Assembly: GCF_002285795.1 (NCBI RefSeq)
Contig: NZ_CP022961.1
Location: 4,406,001-4,470,000 of the forward strand
DNA: 64,000 nt
Reading direction: 5' to 3'
From: Plantactinospora sp. KBS50
Lineage (GTDB): Bacteria; Actinomycetota; Actinomycetes; Mycobacteriales; Micromonosporaceae
A program made the translations under genes and the position numbers. Of the stretch, positions 26,557-34,738 are shown one piece after another. The notes beneath the pieces are model-generated. The model searched no databases. It saw only the letters and a list, made by a program, of their open reading frames with translations, and was not told where the DNA came from. Each line of letters starts with the position of its first letter. Positions within the stretch are counted from its first letter, which is position 1.

Positions 26557-27220
26557 CTAGCCCGCGGAGAGCTGGTTGTAGCAGCCGGCGGCCTCCTGGC
26601 CGGAGAGCGCGCGGATCGCGGTCATGATCTCGTCGGTGATCTCCCGGCGCCGGGTGGCCTCGGGACGGCCGGCGTCCCGGTCGAAGCGCAGCGGCGTGCC
26701 GAAGCGGATGGTGACCCGACCCGGTCGGGGCAGTCGGGCGCCGACCGGCTGGATGCGGTCGGTGCCGAGCACGGCCACCGGTACGACGGGCGCGCCCGAG
26801 GCGAGCGCGAGCCAGGCGACCCCGGTGCGACCGCGGTAGCTGCGCCCGTCCCGCGAGCGGCTGCCCTCCGGGTGGATACCGAACGCCCGACCCCGGGCCA
26901 GGACGCCGAGCGCGATGTCGAGGGCGTCCCGTGCGGCCCGGTGCCCCCGCGGGGACGGGGATGGCCTCGACCCCGGTGAGCCAGGTACGCAGCAGCCGGC
27001 CGGTGAGGCCCGGCCGCCGGTAGTACTCCTGCTTGGCCAGAAAGGACACCGGCCGCGGGGCCACCACCGGGATCACCACGCTGTCCAGTACGGAGATGTG
27101 GTTGGCCGCGATGATCACCGGCCCGCGGCGGGGCACGTTGGCCCGGCCCTCGACCGTGGGGTGCAGGATCAGCCGGGCCAGCGGCGCCACGACCAGTCTG
27201 GTGGTGCGTTGTACGAGCAC
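26557..27220 (-). CDS. plsC: 1-acyl-sn-glycerol-3-phosphate acyltransferase (PlsC family; frameshifted in this sequence)
   Basis: The N-terminal part reads IIAANHISVLDSVVIP, where the NHxxxxD motif has become N-H-I-S-V-L-D as in PlsC enzymes, then FLAKQEYYRRPGLTG. The reading then slips. The C-terminal half (FGIHPEGSRSRDG with the P-E-G-T/S-R motif, then PVVPVAVLGTDRIQPVGAR) is in another frame to the stop at 26557. Two missing C bases near 26940-26960 would restore a normal VPRGGTRAARDAL junction. The enzyme makes phosphatidate for membrane lipids. GTG start with GGAGGG four bases upstream. It follows the TetR gene by 62 bp and is probably co-transcribed. Confidence 0.82.
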
Positions 27221-27282
27221 GTCGCCCTCCGGGAGGTCGCGGTCGGATCGTGGGCAGGTGGCGGTCGGGTGGCGCCAGGTGG

Positions 27283-28026
27283 TCACGGTGGCGGCCAGGT
27301 CCCGGACCGGCGGTCGGCCGGGCGGAGGTGGGCGTCGAGGGCGGCCCGCAGTACGGGTGTCACGTCCTGGGCCTGGACGACCAGTTGGAGGCTCCCCCAG
27401 GCGCGCAGTTGGGCGAGGCCGTGCAGGTTCGCCCACAGCGCCGCGGCCACCACCTCCGGGTCCGGCGGCCGGGGCGGCACCTCGGGCCGCTCGGACAACG
27501 TCGCGGGCGGCGCCTCGGGCCGCTCGGACAACGTCGCGGGCAGCGCCTCGGGCGGGTCGGACGGCGCCTCGGACAACGCCTCGGGCGGCGCCGACCCGGC
27601 CTCGGGCCGCCGGGTCAGTGCCTCGGCGACCAGCCGGGCGAGGGTGTCGAAGAGTGGCCGGCTGGCCTGGCGCAGCCCTTCGGCGCTGCCCTGGAGCAGG
27701 TCGTGCCGGAACATCAGCGCGAACATCTCGGGTCGGGTCTCGGCGAAGCGCAGATAGCCGTTCGCCACGGCCAGCATCCGGGCGTACGGGTCCGGATGGT
27801 CGGCCGCGACGGCGGCGCCGACCTCCGCGGCCAGCGCCCGGTAGCCCTCCCGGGCGATGGCGGCCAGCAGGTCCCGGTGGGTCGGGAAGTGCCGGCGCGG
27901 GGCGCCGTGCGAGACGCCGGCCCGGCGGGCGATCTCCCGCAGCGTCAGGCCGGCCACGCCCTCCCGGGCGAGCAGTTCGACGCCGGCCCGGACGAGCCGG
28001 GACCGTAGGTCCTCTTCGGTCGGCAC
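27283..28026 (-). CDS. TetR/AcrR family transcriptional repressor
   Basis: 247 residues. An N-terminal helix-turn-helix (LTLREIARRAGVSHGAPRRHF, residues about 25-45) is followed by a TetR_C-like ligand domain (YARMLAVANGYLRFAETRPEMFALMF). A low-complexity Pro/Glu/Ala insert with a repeated LPATLSERPEAPP unit sits near residues 140-190, which is unusual. It is upstream of plsC and directly downstream of a clear inverted-repeat operator, so it likely represses itself and the acyltransferase. Confidence 0.9.
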   Translation of the reverse strand: MPTEEDLRSRLVRAGVELLAREGVAGLTLREIARRAGVSHGAPRRHFPTHRDLLAAIAREGYRALAAEVGAAVAADHPDPYARMLAVANGYLRFAETRPEMFALMFRHDLLQGSAEGLRQASRPLFDTLARLVAEALTRRPEAGSAPPEALSEAPSDPPEALPATLSERPEAPPATLSERPEVPPRPPDPEVVAAALWANLHGLAQLRAWGSLQLVVQAQDVTPVLRAALDAHLRPADRRSGTWPPP

Positions 28027-28032
28027 GGACCG

Positions 28033-28063
28033 TGTCTACCGCATGCGAGTAGACAGTGTCTAC
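28033..28063. promoter_or_regulatory. TetR-type operator: three TGTCTAC half-sites
   Basis: TGTCTAC at 28033-28039, its inverse GTAGACA at 28049-28055, and TGTCTAC again at 28057-28063. The last two form a perfect palindrome GTAGACA-G-TGTCTAC. The site begins seven bases upstream of the TetR start, as expected for an autoregulatory operator. Confidence 0.75.
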
Positions 28064-28258
28064 CTCCGGGTGGCCGGGGTAACACGGCGACGCCTCCGGG
28101 CGCGTGGAAATTGCGGCCACCGGAACTGTCGCATTGCCGCACTTCGCTCCCCCACGTCCGCGCCGGACCGTCCAACTGGCGGCGGATGAATACCATTGCC
28201 GTGCCATTGCGCTGCCGGACGTCGACGCAGAGCCTTCACCTCCACAGGGACGGAAGCC

Positions 28259-29323
28259 GTGTACGAACTACAACGGCGGTTCATGACCCTCTCCGCCCGG
28301 ACCCGGGTGGCGGTGCTGGCCGCCACCGTCGCCGCGCTGCTCATCACCGGTACGGCGATCTGGAGTCTGGCTGCGCCGGATGACGACACGATCAACGCCT
28401 ACCTGCACAGGTCCGGCCTGGCCGGTCGGCACGAGCTGCGGGTCGGCATCTTCCAGGACCAGCCGCTGCTGAGCTACGCCGAGCCGAAGGATCGGAATTC
28501 CACCCGGCTCAAGGACCACGCGGGATTCGAAATCGAGCTGATCCGGGAACTCGCGAGCTACCTGGGTTTCACCGAGGACTCCGTGAAGGTGATCGACACC
28601 CAGGTGCAGAACCGGGGAAAGGATCTGAACGACAACACCGTCGACGTGGTGGTGGCCTCCTTTTCGATCACCCCGGATCGGGAGCGGGACGAGGTCGACT
28701 TCGCCGGCCCGTACCTCAAGACCGAGCCGGAGGTCCTCATGCGCACGGGCAGTTGGGCGGAGGACAGCATCACCATCCGGAATCTCGCCGACCTGCACGG
28801 AAGGCTCTGCACCATCGGCAGCTCCACCTCCGACGACGCGTTGCGCACGAAGGACATCAACGACTTCGACGGCCGCGCGACCAGCGACGACTGCGTCAAG
28901 GGTCTGCTCGACAGGAAGTACGACGCGTTCATGCTGGACAGCGTCGTGCTCGCCGGATACATCGAGCAGCATCCGAAGCAGTTGAAGCTGGTGGACCTGG
29001 TGCTCAACCAACAGGAGAAGTACGGCATCGCGGTCGCCAACCACGACGAGTACCTGCGCCAGGTCATCGGAAACTTCCTCCAGGACAGCTACGAACGCGG
29101 CGACGCCGGGGCGTGGCAGCACGCCTGGGACCGGACCCTGGGCCGGGTGCTCGGGGACAGTTCCCAGCCCCGACCGGAAGGCGTGCGGGTGCTGCGCGAC
29201 TACCAGGACGGGTTCCAGGCGCAGCCTGCGCCGTACCAGCCCGCGCAGCGACCGCCCGCGACCGGGCCACCGCGGGCACCGGCCGTGCGGGTACGCGACG
29301 CGCGCCGGGCCAGGCGGCGGTGA
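28259..29323 (+). CDS. Membrane-anchored substrate-binding (type 2 periplasmic-binding) protein
   Basis: 354 residues from the GTG (or 346 from ATG at 28283). One N-terminal transmembrane helix (VAVLAATVAALLITGTAIW) has no lipobox. It is followed by a glutamate-binding-like fold: HELRVGIFQDQPLLSYAEP, GFEIELIRELASYLGF, VDVVVASFSITPDRERDEVDF. The C-terminal 45 residues are Pro/Arg-rich and disordered. No ABC permease or ATPase is adjacent; the next gene, overlapping by GTGA, is a polytopic membrane protein. It may be a ligand sensor rather than a transporter component. Confidence 0.8.
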   Translation: MYELQRRFMTLSARTRVAVLAATVAALLITGTAIWSLAAPDDDTINAYLHRSGLAGRHELRVGIFQDQPLLSYAEPKDRNSTRLKDHAGFEIELIRELASYLGFTEDSVKVIDTQVQNRGKDLNDNTVDVVVASFSITPDRERDEVDFAGPYLKTEPEVLMRTGSWAEDSITIRNLADLHGRLCTIGSSTSDDALRTKDINDFDGRATSDDCVKGLLDRKYDAFMLDSVVLAGYIEQHPKQLKLVDLVLNQQEKYGIAVANHDEYLRQVIGNFLQDSYERGDAGAWQHAWDRTLGRVLGDSSQPRPEGVRVLRDYQDGFQAQPAPYQPAQRPPATGPPRAPAVRVRDARRARRR

Positions 29324-30342
29324 GCGAGCCGACACCGCGGGCCGAACCGATCCGGCCGTTCGACCGGGAGGCGTTCTGGACGCTGGTGGTCGCGCTGCCC
29401 GCGCTCATCTCCATTCTCCGGCTCTGGGCCGAGGCCGGCGGCGACCTGGAGACCACCCTGCTGCTGGTCTCCAACGTCGGACCGGTGAACCTCATCGCCG
29501 GCCTGGTGGTCACCGCCACCTGGCTCGTCTCGGCGGTCCTGGTCGCCATCTTCGCCATCGGAACGGTGACCCGCGCCGCCCTCCCCGGCGGCACCGAGCG
29601 GTACGGCTGGGCCGCGTTGTTCGCCCGGCTCGCGGCGGCGGCGCCGGGTTGGCTGCGGCTCATCGCCTTCGTCCTGGCCGCCCTCACCTGGCAACTGCTG
29701 TTCCTGCCCTGGTTGATTCTCGCCGCGTGCGCGGCGTTCGGCTGGTACCCGTCGGGTCCGCGGCGCCGGTTGGTGGGCTGGGTGCTGGCCGGGGCCGGCT
29801 ACCTGGCGGCCACCGGGCCGGTGGTGGCGGCGGCGGTCGGACGCGGCTACGTCGTGCCGCTGCTGCACCTCCTCGGGCCGCCGGTGCTGCTGGCCCTCGG
29901 CGCGGCCCGGCCGATGCCGGCCGCCGCGGCCCGGCCGTTCGCGTCGGCGACGCAGGCCGGTACGGCGCTGCTCGCGCTGGCGGCCGCCGCCCCGGTGCTC
30001 GCGACGCCGGTGCTGCCGCTGTCCGTGGTGACCGTCGGCGTGGCGGACGAGGACCAGCCCCCGCAGCCGATCCGGGGCCACGTGGTCGAGGTGAACGATG
30101 CCACCACGGCGATCCTGCGGGCGCACGGTGGCGTGGTGTTCGTCGACAACCAGCAGGTGAAGGCCCGGGTGCTCTGCCCCGACGAGGGTGCGACCCCGCG
30201 ATACCGGCTGTGGATCCTCGGCGTACACGTCGAGAACTCGTTCTTGCAGGGCGCCGGTCGACTGCGCCGGCCGGCGACGCCGGTCGACCCCCGCTGCCGG
30301 CCCACGATCCCGGAGCGGGCGGCCGGGGACGAACCCGCCTGA
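29320..30342 (+). CDS. Polytopic membrane protein paired with the binding protein
   Basis: A 340-residue protein with about six transmembrane helices (residues 20-230). It ends in a roughly 100-residue soluble domain containing PIRGHVVEVNDATTAILRAHGG and VFVDNQQVKARVLCP, which reads like a small beta-barrel. The GTG overlaps the stop of the binding-protein gene. I do not recognise a family; the coupling suggests a complex of ligand-binding protein and membrane partner. A strong hairpin terminator follows. Confidence 0.65.
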   Translation: MSEPTPRAEPIRPFDREAFWTLVVALPALISILRLWAEAGGDLETTLLLVSNVGPVNLIAGLVVTATWLVSAVLVAIFAIGTVTRAALPGGTERYGWAALFARLAAAAPGWLRLIAFVLAALTWQLLFLPWLILAACAAFGWYPSGPRRRLVGWVLAGAGYLAATGPVVAAAVGRGYVVPLLHLLGPPVLLALGAARPMPAAAARPFASATQAGTALLALAAAAPVLATPVLPLSVVTVGVADEDQPPQPIRGHVVEVNDATTAILRAHGGVVFVDNQQVKARVLCPDEGATPRYRLWILGVHVENSFLQGAGRLRRPATPVDPRCRPTIPERAAGDEPA

Positions 30343-30364
30343 GCAACCCGCGCCGGACGCCGGA

Positions 30365-30408
30365 CCGCCGCCGGGGGCCGCGCCCGAAGGCGCGGTCCCC
30401 GGCGGCGG
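30365..30408 (+). terminator. Hairpin terminator
   Basis: A stem of about 20 bp (CCGCCGCCGGGGGCCGCGCC with its near-perfect complement, one G-U pair) closes on a CGAA tetraloop, 22 bases after the stop of the membrane-protein gene. No U-tract follows, as is usual in actinomycetes. Confidence 0.75.
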
Positions 30409-30578
30409 CTGGACGTCGGAAAGGGGTGGCGGGCCGGACCGGACCGCTGCGTCGGCCAGTCCGGCCGGCCCGCCACGGGGTGACCCGGCCGCGGGTAAGC
30501 CGGGCCACGGCCCGGTGGTGGGGACACCGGGCCAGTCACCGGGTCACGCGGAGTGTCCGTTCCGCGCGACCGAGGGTC

Positions 30579-30623
30579 GGGAAGGGCTCCCCACATCGGG
30601 AGCGATGGCAAGGAGCCCTTCCC
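30579..30623. terminator. Bidirectional hairpin between convergent genes
   Basis: A perfect 12-bp stem GGGAAGGGCTCC/GGAGCCCTTCCC with a 21-base loop lies just beyond the GH48 stop. It can terminate transcripts arriving from either side. Confidence 0.65.
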
Positions 30624-30628
30624 TGAGT

Positions 30629-33535
30629 TCAGCCGATCAACATGCCGTAGTCGGCCAGGGCGAGCGCGACATCCGACTGCGCCCAGAACCGGTGGTAGGT
30701 GAAGACCGGCGCGGCACCGCCGTTGAGGTACGCCTCAACCTTGGGCCAGTCGGGGTCGTTCTTGTAGAAGGAGCGGATGTCCAGGAAGGACTTCCCCGGT
30801 GCGATCACGTCGCCGTTGGGCATCGTGCCGCTGAAGCCGGACGGAACGAACAGCCCCTGGTGGGTGCTGGAGTTGTAGACGTCGTCCAACCGGTTGTAGT
30901 CGGCCCTGGTCTCCGGCACCGCGACGCCCTTGGCGTCGGAGTGCGTGAGGATGCCGTCCAGCAGAGCCTTGGCGGTGGCCTTGGCCTGCGCGTTACCGGA
31001 CTTGGCGCCGTAGTAGACGAGCGTACGGGCGTACGCGCCGGCCACTCCGACGTCGTTGGTGTAGTCCTGAACGGTCACATGCAGTCCACTGTTGTTCACC
31101 GAGGTGGTACCGGACGTCCAGTTGCCGCCCGGCTGGCCGCTCCACGCGAGGGTGGACGGGATCTGGTACGCCCCGTTCGCCCCGGTGGTGGTGTTGGCGA
31201 TCGCCCAGGCGACCCACTTGTCCAGCACCGCCTTGGCCCGGGTGTCACCGCTCTCGTGGTAGTACTCGGCAACCCGCTCCATGCTCCACGCCTGGAAGCC
31301 GAACCACTGGTTCGACGGCGGGTCATGGTAGACCGGCTGCCAGTCGTACGCCAGCCCGTAGAAGGTCGGCGTGCCGGCCGGCGGGGCCTCGTAGTCACCG
31401 TTCCAGCTGTTCGTCGCGCCACCGGCGATGCCGCCCTCGGACGACTGGAGCCAGGTGTAGAAGTCGATCTGCCGGGTCAGGCTGGTCGACCAGTCCGTCT
31501 TGGCACTCGCCGACCTCGGGGTCAGCGCCGACACCGTGGACAGCGCGTATGCCGCCATCGGGTTCTGGTAGCCGCTGTGGTTGTGGCTGGAGCCGATCCG
31601 CCAGCTCCACGCGCCGTCCATCGCCCCACCCCAGGCGTAGTACCAGGAGAGCAGGTAGCTGGAGGCGTCCTTGCCGGTGCCCGCCGCGCAGGACGGGCTG
31701 GTGCAGCCCGGCTTCTTGAAGTACTTGTCGTACATCGCGTACCGCAGGTAGTCGCCCATCTTGGCCGCCTTGGCCACGGTGGCCGCGATGTCGGCCTGCT
31801 TGCCCTGCTCGGTGGCCCACTGCAGGGCCCAGTAGGCCGCCTCGACCGCCCGGGCGTCCGCGTCCGGCGCGTTGGTGAACTTCCACTGCTTCGCCGGGTT
31901 GGAGTCCTGGGTGAACAGCGGGCCGTAGCCGTTCGGTCCGCCGTCGGCGAAGGTCTCGCAGGAGGGCTGCGTGATGGTCTCGAAGACCGACTCCTGCGGG
32001 CCGCGCTGGTAGGTGTTGATGTACGCGGGCCGGGTGGTGTGGTCGCCGCACTTGCCGAAGCCGTACACGTTGTCCACGTCGATCAGCCAGTGCATGCCGT
32101 AGACGTCGCTGTTGCCGTACGTGCTGGTCAGCTCGTCGTACAGCGGGTCCCTACCGGCCTGCACGCCGGTGTCGAAGGCCACCGGGTACTGGTCCGGGTA
32201 CGGCTTCTCCGGGGCGTACTGCGCCGGGCTGCCCGCGTTGTAGCCGCCGCTGTGGTAGTCCGTGCCGCTGGGGATGATGTACTTCTCCATCACCGTCCAG
32301 GCGTTGTTGAACGGCGCCCAGTTGCCCTGGATCCGGCCGTACTGCGCCTCCAGCCACAGCCAGTAGCTGAACGCCTCGGAGGTGGTCTCGTGACCGTGGT
32401 CCGGGGCCTCCACCAGGAACGTCTCGACCGAGTGGTACGGCACGCCCTCGGGGCTGAAGTATCCGTTGGACGGCGCCTTCAGCTTGTTGTAGAGGGTCAT
32501 GAACTCGGTCACGTAGGTGCCGCCGGCCACGTCGTCGTCGGCCTCGGTGGCGGTCACCTCGGAGGCGGAGTAGCCGGTGGCGGTGGCCCGGATGGTGGCC
32601 GTGCCGTTGGTGGTGTCCGCGTCCTGGGCCGCGGAGACCGTGACCGCAACCCCGGTGTTCCAGTTGCTCGGGGTCAGCGTGACGCTGGTGGCCGACAGGG
32701 TGATGTCGGGATCACCGGTCTTGCTGAGCGCGATCGTCACGTTCCCGCTCGGCGCGGCGCTGAGCGTGTAGCGCACCGTCACGCTGCCGCCCTCGGGCAC
32801 CGTCACCGACGCCGGGGTGGCGATGATGGCGGGACCGCTGGGCGCCGAGACGGTGAACGACTTCTCGGCCGTCGCGGTCAACGCGGGTGTGCCGTTGTCG
32901 TACGCCTTGGCCTGCACCGTGTAGCTGCCCGCCGGCAACGCACTCTGGGTGTACGTGTACGGCGCCGTGGTGTCGGTGTTGATCAGCATGCCGTTGCGAT
33001 AGAACTCGACCTTGCTGATCGAGCCGTCCGGGTCGCTGGCGGTCGCCGTGAGCGGCACGTCCGCGGGGGCGGTGAACGGGCCGGCCGGCACGCTCAGCGA
33101 CACCGTGGGCGCCTGGTTGCTGCTGGCGCCGCCGCAGGTGACTCCGTTGATGGAGAACGAGGTCGGCTTCGGGTTGCTGCCGCTGTAGGAGCCGTTGAAG
33201 CCGATGTTCGTGCTGGCCCCGGTGGCCAGGGTGCCGTTGTACGACAGGCTGGTGGCGGTGACCTGGTTGCCGCTCTGCGACCACGTGGCCGACCAGCCCT
33301 GGGTGACCTGCTGGTTGCCGGGGAACGCGAACCGCAGCGTCCAGCCGTTGATCGGGTCGCCCAGGTTGGTGAGGGTGACGTTGGCCGTGAAGCCGTTGCT
33401 CCAGTCGTTCGTCGCGTACGTCACGTCACAGGACGCTGCCGCCATGGCGGGCGTGGCCGGTACGGTGAGTCCGGCGGTTACCAACACGGCCGCCGCGACT
33501 ATCGCCGTACGGCGACGTTTCGCCCACAGTTTCAT
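30629..33535 (-). CDS. Secreted GH48 cellulase with CBM2 and Ig-like modules
   Basis: A 968-residue exported cellulase. A Sec signal with twin basic start (MKLWAKRRRTAIVAAAVL ... AMA) is followed by a family 2 cellulose-binding module (about residues 34-135; Cys bracketing, NGWTLRFAFPGNQQVTQGW). Next come an Ig-like domain (about 145-235, LTATASDPDGSISKVEFYRNG), a Calx-beta/Big-like segment, and the GH48 catalytic domain (about 350-968: FMTLYNKLKAPSNGYFS, EAPDHGHETTSEAFSYWLWLE, QWFGFQAWSMERVAEYYHESG). GH48 enzymes are processive cellobiohydrolases attacking the reducing end of cellulose; the Glu of HETTSEA is the likely acid catalyst. AGGAGGA lies eight bases upstream of the ATG. Two CebR-type boxes upstream suggest induction by cellobiose. 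Confidence 0.95.
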   Translation of the reverse strand: MKLWAKRRRTAIVAAAVLVTAGLTVPATPAMAAASCDVTYATNDWSNGFTANVTLTNLGDPINGWTLRFAFPGNQQVTQGWSATWSQSGNQVTATSLSYNGTLATGASTNIGFNGSYSGSNPKPTSFSINGVTCGGASSNQAPTVSLSVPAGPFTAPADVPLTATASDPDGSISKVEFYRNGMLINTDTTAPYTYTQSALPAGSYTVQAKAYDNGTPALTATAEKSFTVSAPSGPAIIATPASVTVPEGGSVTVRYTLSAAPSGNVTIALSKTGDPDITLSATSVTLTPSNWNTGVAVTVSAAQDADTTNGTATIRATATGYSASEVTATEADDDVAGGTYVTEFMTLYNKLKAPSNGYFSPEGVPYHSVETFLVEAPDHGHETTSEAFSYWLWLEAQYGRIQGNWAPFNNAWTVMEKYIIPSGTDYHSGGYNAGSPAQYAPEKPYPDQYPVAFDTGVQAGRDPLYDELTSTYGNSDVYGMHWLIDVDNVYGFGKCGDHTTRPAYINTYQRGPQESVFETITQPSCETFADGGPNGYGPLFTQDSNPAKQWKFTNAPDADARAVEAAYWALQWATEQGKQADIAATVAKAAKMGDYLRYAMYDKYFKKPGCTSPSCAAGTGKDASSYLLSWYYAWGGAMDGAWSWRIGSSHNHSGYQNPMAAYALSTVSALTPRSASAKTDWSTSLTRQIDFYTWLQSSEGGIAGGATNSWNGDYEAPPAGTPTFYGLAYDWQPVYHDPPSNQWFGFQAWSMERVAEYYHESGDTRAKAVLDKWVAWAIANTTTGANGAYQIPSTLAWSGQPGGNWTSGTTSVNNSGLHVTVQDYTNDVGVAGAYARTLVYYGAKSGNAQAKATAKALLDGILTHSDAKGVAVPETRADYNRLDDVYNSSTHQGLFVPSGFSGTMPNGDVIAPGKSFLDIRSFYKNDPDWPKVEAYLNGGAAPVFTYHRFWAQSDVALALADYGMLIG

Positions 33536-33791
33536 CTCTCGGGTCCTCCTCGCCGGACCAATGGCCGGGACGGTGCGCCGCGGCCGTAGCGCCGTCGACG
33601 ATGCGGAGGGTGTCCGCCTCGTGCGGCGCGGGGAACGTCGGGACCCGTTCCGGGCGGACGGACGGTGCGACCCGCCGCCGCTGGTGGAACGGTGCTGCCC
33701 GGTCGGGCGCCGGTCCGGCTGAACACCGGATGCCCTCGGCGGCCCACGCTCGCGCGCTTGGCTCCCTGCGAGATAGTTCGAGAGTCTTCCA

Positions 33792-33805
33792 TGGGAGCGC
33801 TCCCG
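33792..33805. promoter_or_regulatory. CebR-type operator 1
   Basis: TGGGAGCGCTCCCG, 13 of 14 bases identical to the CebR consensus TGGGAGCGCTCCCA known from Streptomyces cellulose/cellobiose genes. It lies 257 bp upstream of the GH48 start. Confidence 0.75.
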
Positions 33806-33928
33806 GTGCAAGTGAAGCCCGGTTACACCCCCTGCGGCCTGCGAATAGACCCGCTCTGATGTTTCGATCTTGTTTTAGGTCTTTTCCAATCTCGTTACGC
33901 CGACTACAGTCCTCAATCACCACATTGA

Positions 33929-33942
33929 TGGGAGCGCTTCCA
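33929..33942. promoter_or_regulatory. CebR-type operator 2
   Basis: TGGGAGCGCTTCCA, 13 of 14 bases identical to the CebR box, 124 bp beyond operator 1. An AT-richer stretch (TTTCGATCTTGTTTTAGG and onward) lies between the two boxes and probably holds the promoter. The 781-bp gap from 33536 to 34316 contains no convincing gene. Confidence 0.7.
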
Positions 33943-34109
33943 CAGACGGAACGCTATCGAAGAGCACTGGTGCGTCCGCTGCCCGGCGGACACACCACGG
34001 AAAACCGGCTCACGGGCCGGCGGCGGTCCAGCCCGGACTCCGTCACCGGCCCGCCGCACCAACGGAAGGAGGTGCACCAGCGGCACTCGCGTGGCCCGGC
34101 TCCCGCGCG

Positions 34110-34174
34110 GCACGTACGGCCCTCGTACGTGCAGACGTTCGATGTGGGGGCGGAGTTGCCCTCTCCGTCCCCAC
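34110..34174 (-). terminator. Two consecutive hairpins ending the conservon operon
   Basis: Hairpin one is GCACGTACG/CGTACGTGC (34110-34118 and 34124-34132, loop of five). Hairpin two is GTGGGGGCGGAG/CTCCGTCCCCAC (34144-34155 and 34163-34174, one G-U, loop of seven). They follow the roadblock gene in its direction of transcription. Short direct repeats of GCCGAAGCACCATCAGCCCG lie between them and the stop codon. Confidence 0.6.
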
Positions 34175-34316
34175 ACCACAATAGACCTTGACCGACCTCT
34201 CCCCAGGGACCGTTCGGTCAACCCGAACCCGGTCGACCCGACAGCCCTCCCCCGCATCATCGGACGCGTCGGACCGGACCGGGCCGAAGCACCATCAGCC
34301 CGGCCCGAAGCACCCA

Positions 34317-34738
34317 TCAGCCCGTCAGGGCCTGCTGCAGCTCGGCCCGCAGCGCCGGGGTGAGCATCTCCCCCGCCTGCTTCGCCAGCCGCGCCATCTC
34401 GTAACCGACCACCCCGATGTCGGCCTCCGAGCCGGCCAGCGTGGCCAGGATCGAACCATCCCGCACCTGCATCACCAGGAAGTATCCGCGGCCCATCTCG
34501 ACGACGGTCTGCTTGACCACATCCCCGTCGAACATCTGGGCGGCGCCGGCGGTGATGCTCATCAGCCCGAGGTGACCGCCGCGAGCCGGTCGGCGTGATC
34601 GCGCGGCAGGTGGCCGGACACCGCCACCAGCAGCCCGTCCGAGGAGACCACGATCGCGTGCGCGACCCCGGGAACCCGCTCGGCGAAGGCATTGACCAGC
34701 CAGCTCAGATCGCGGGCCTCTTGACTGAGGGATGTCAC
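34317..34738 (-). CDS. Roadblock/LC7 domain protein (CvnB-like; frameshifted in this sequence)
   Basis: The N-terminal half ([37 protein letters not shown]) is in one frame and ends at a stop after VTSG. The C-terminal half ([40 protein letters not shown]) is in another. One extra C (GGGCCTGATG instead of GGGCTGATG near 34565) restores [16 protein letters not shown], the normal sequence of this family, with total length near 140. Roadblock proteins modulate small GTPases; in conservons, CvnB follows the sensor kinase CvnA. GTG at 34738 overlaps the kinase stop (GTGA). Confidence 0.82.

Noticed and set aside
30188-33589. Plus-strand open frame of over 1,100 codons opposite the GH48 gene
   Set aside because: The minus-strand reading is an unmistakable GH48 cellulase with signal peptide and CBM2; the plus reading is Val/Arg/Gly-rich shadow.
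34317-34738. Two separate small genes for the roadblock halves, because TGATGA could be a stop-start overlap
   Set aside because: A single roadblock domain would be split in its middle; one added C gives the normal continuous family sequence.
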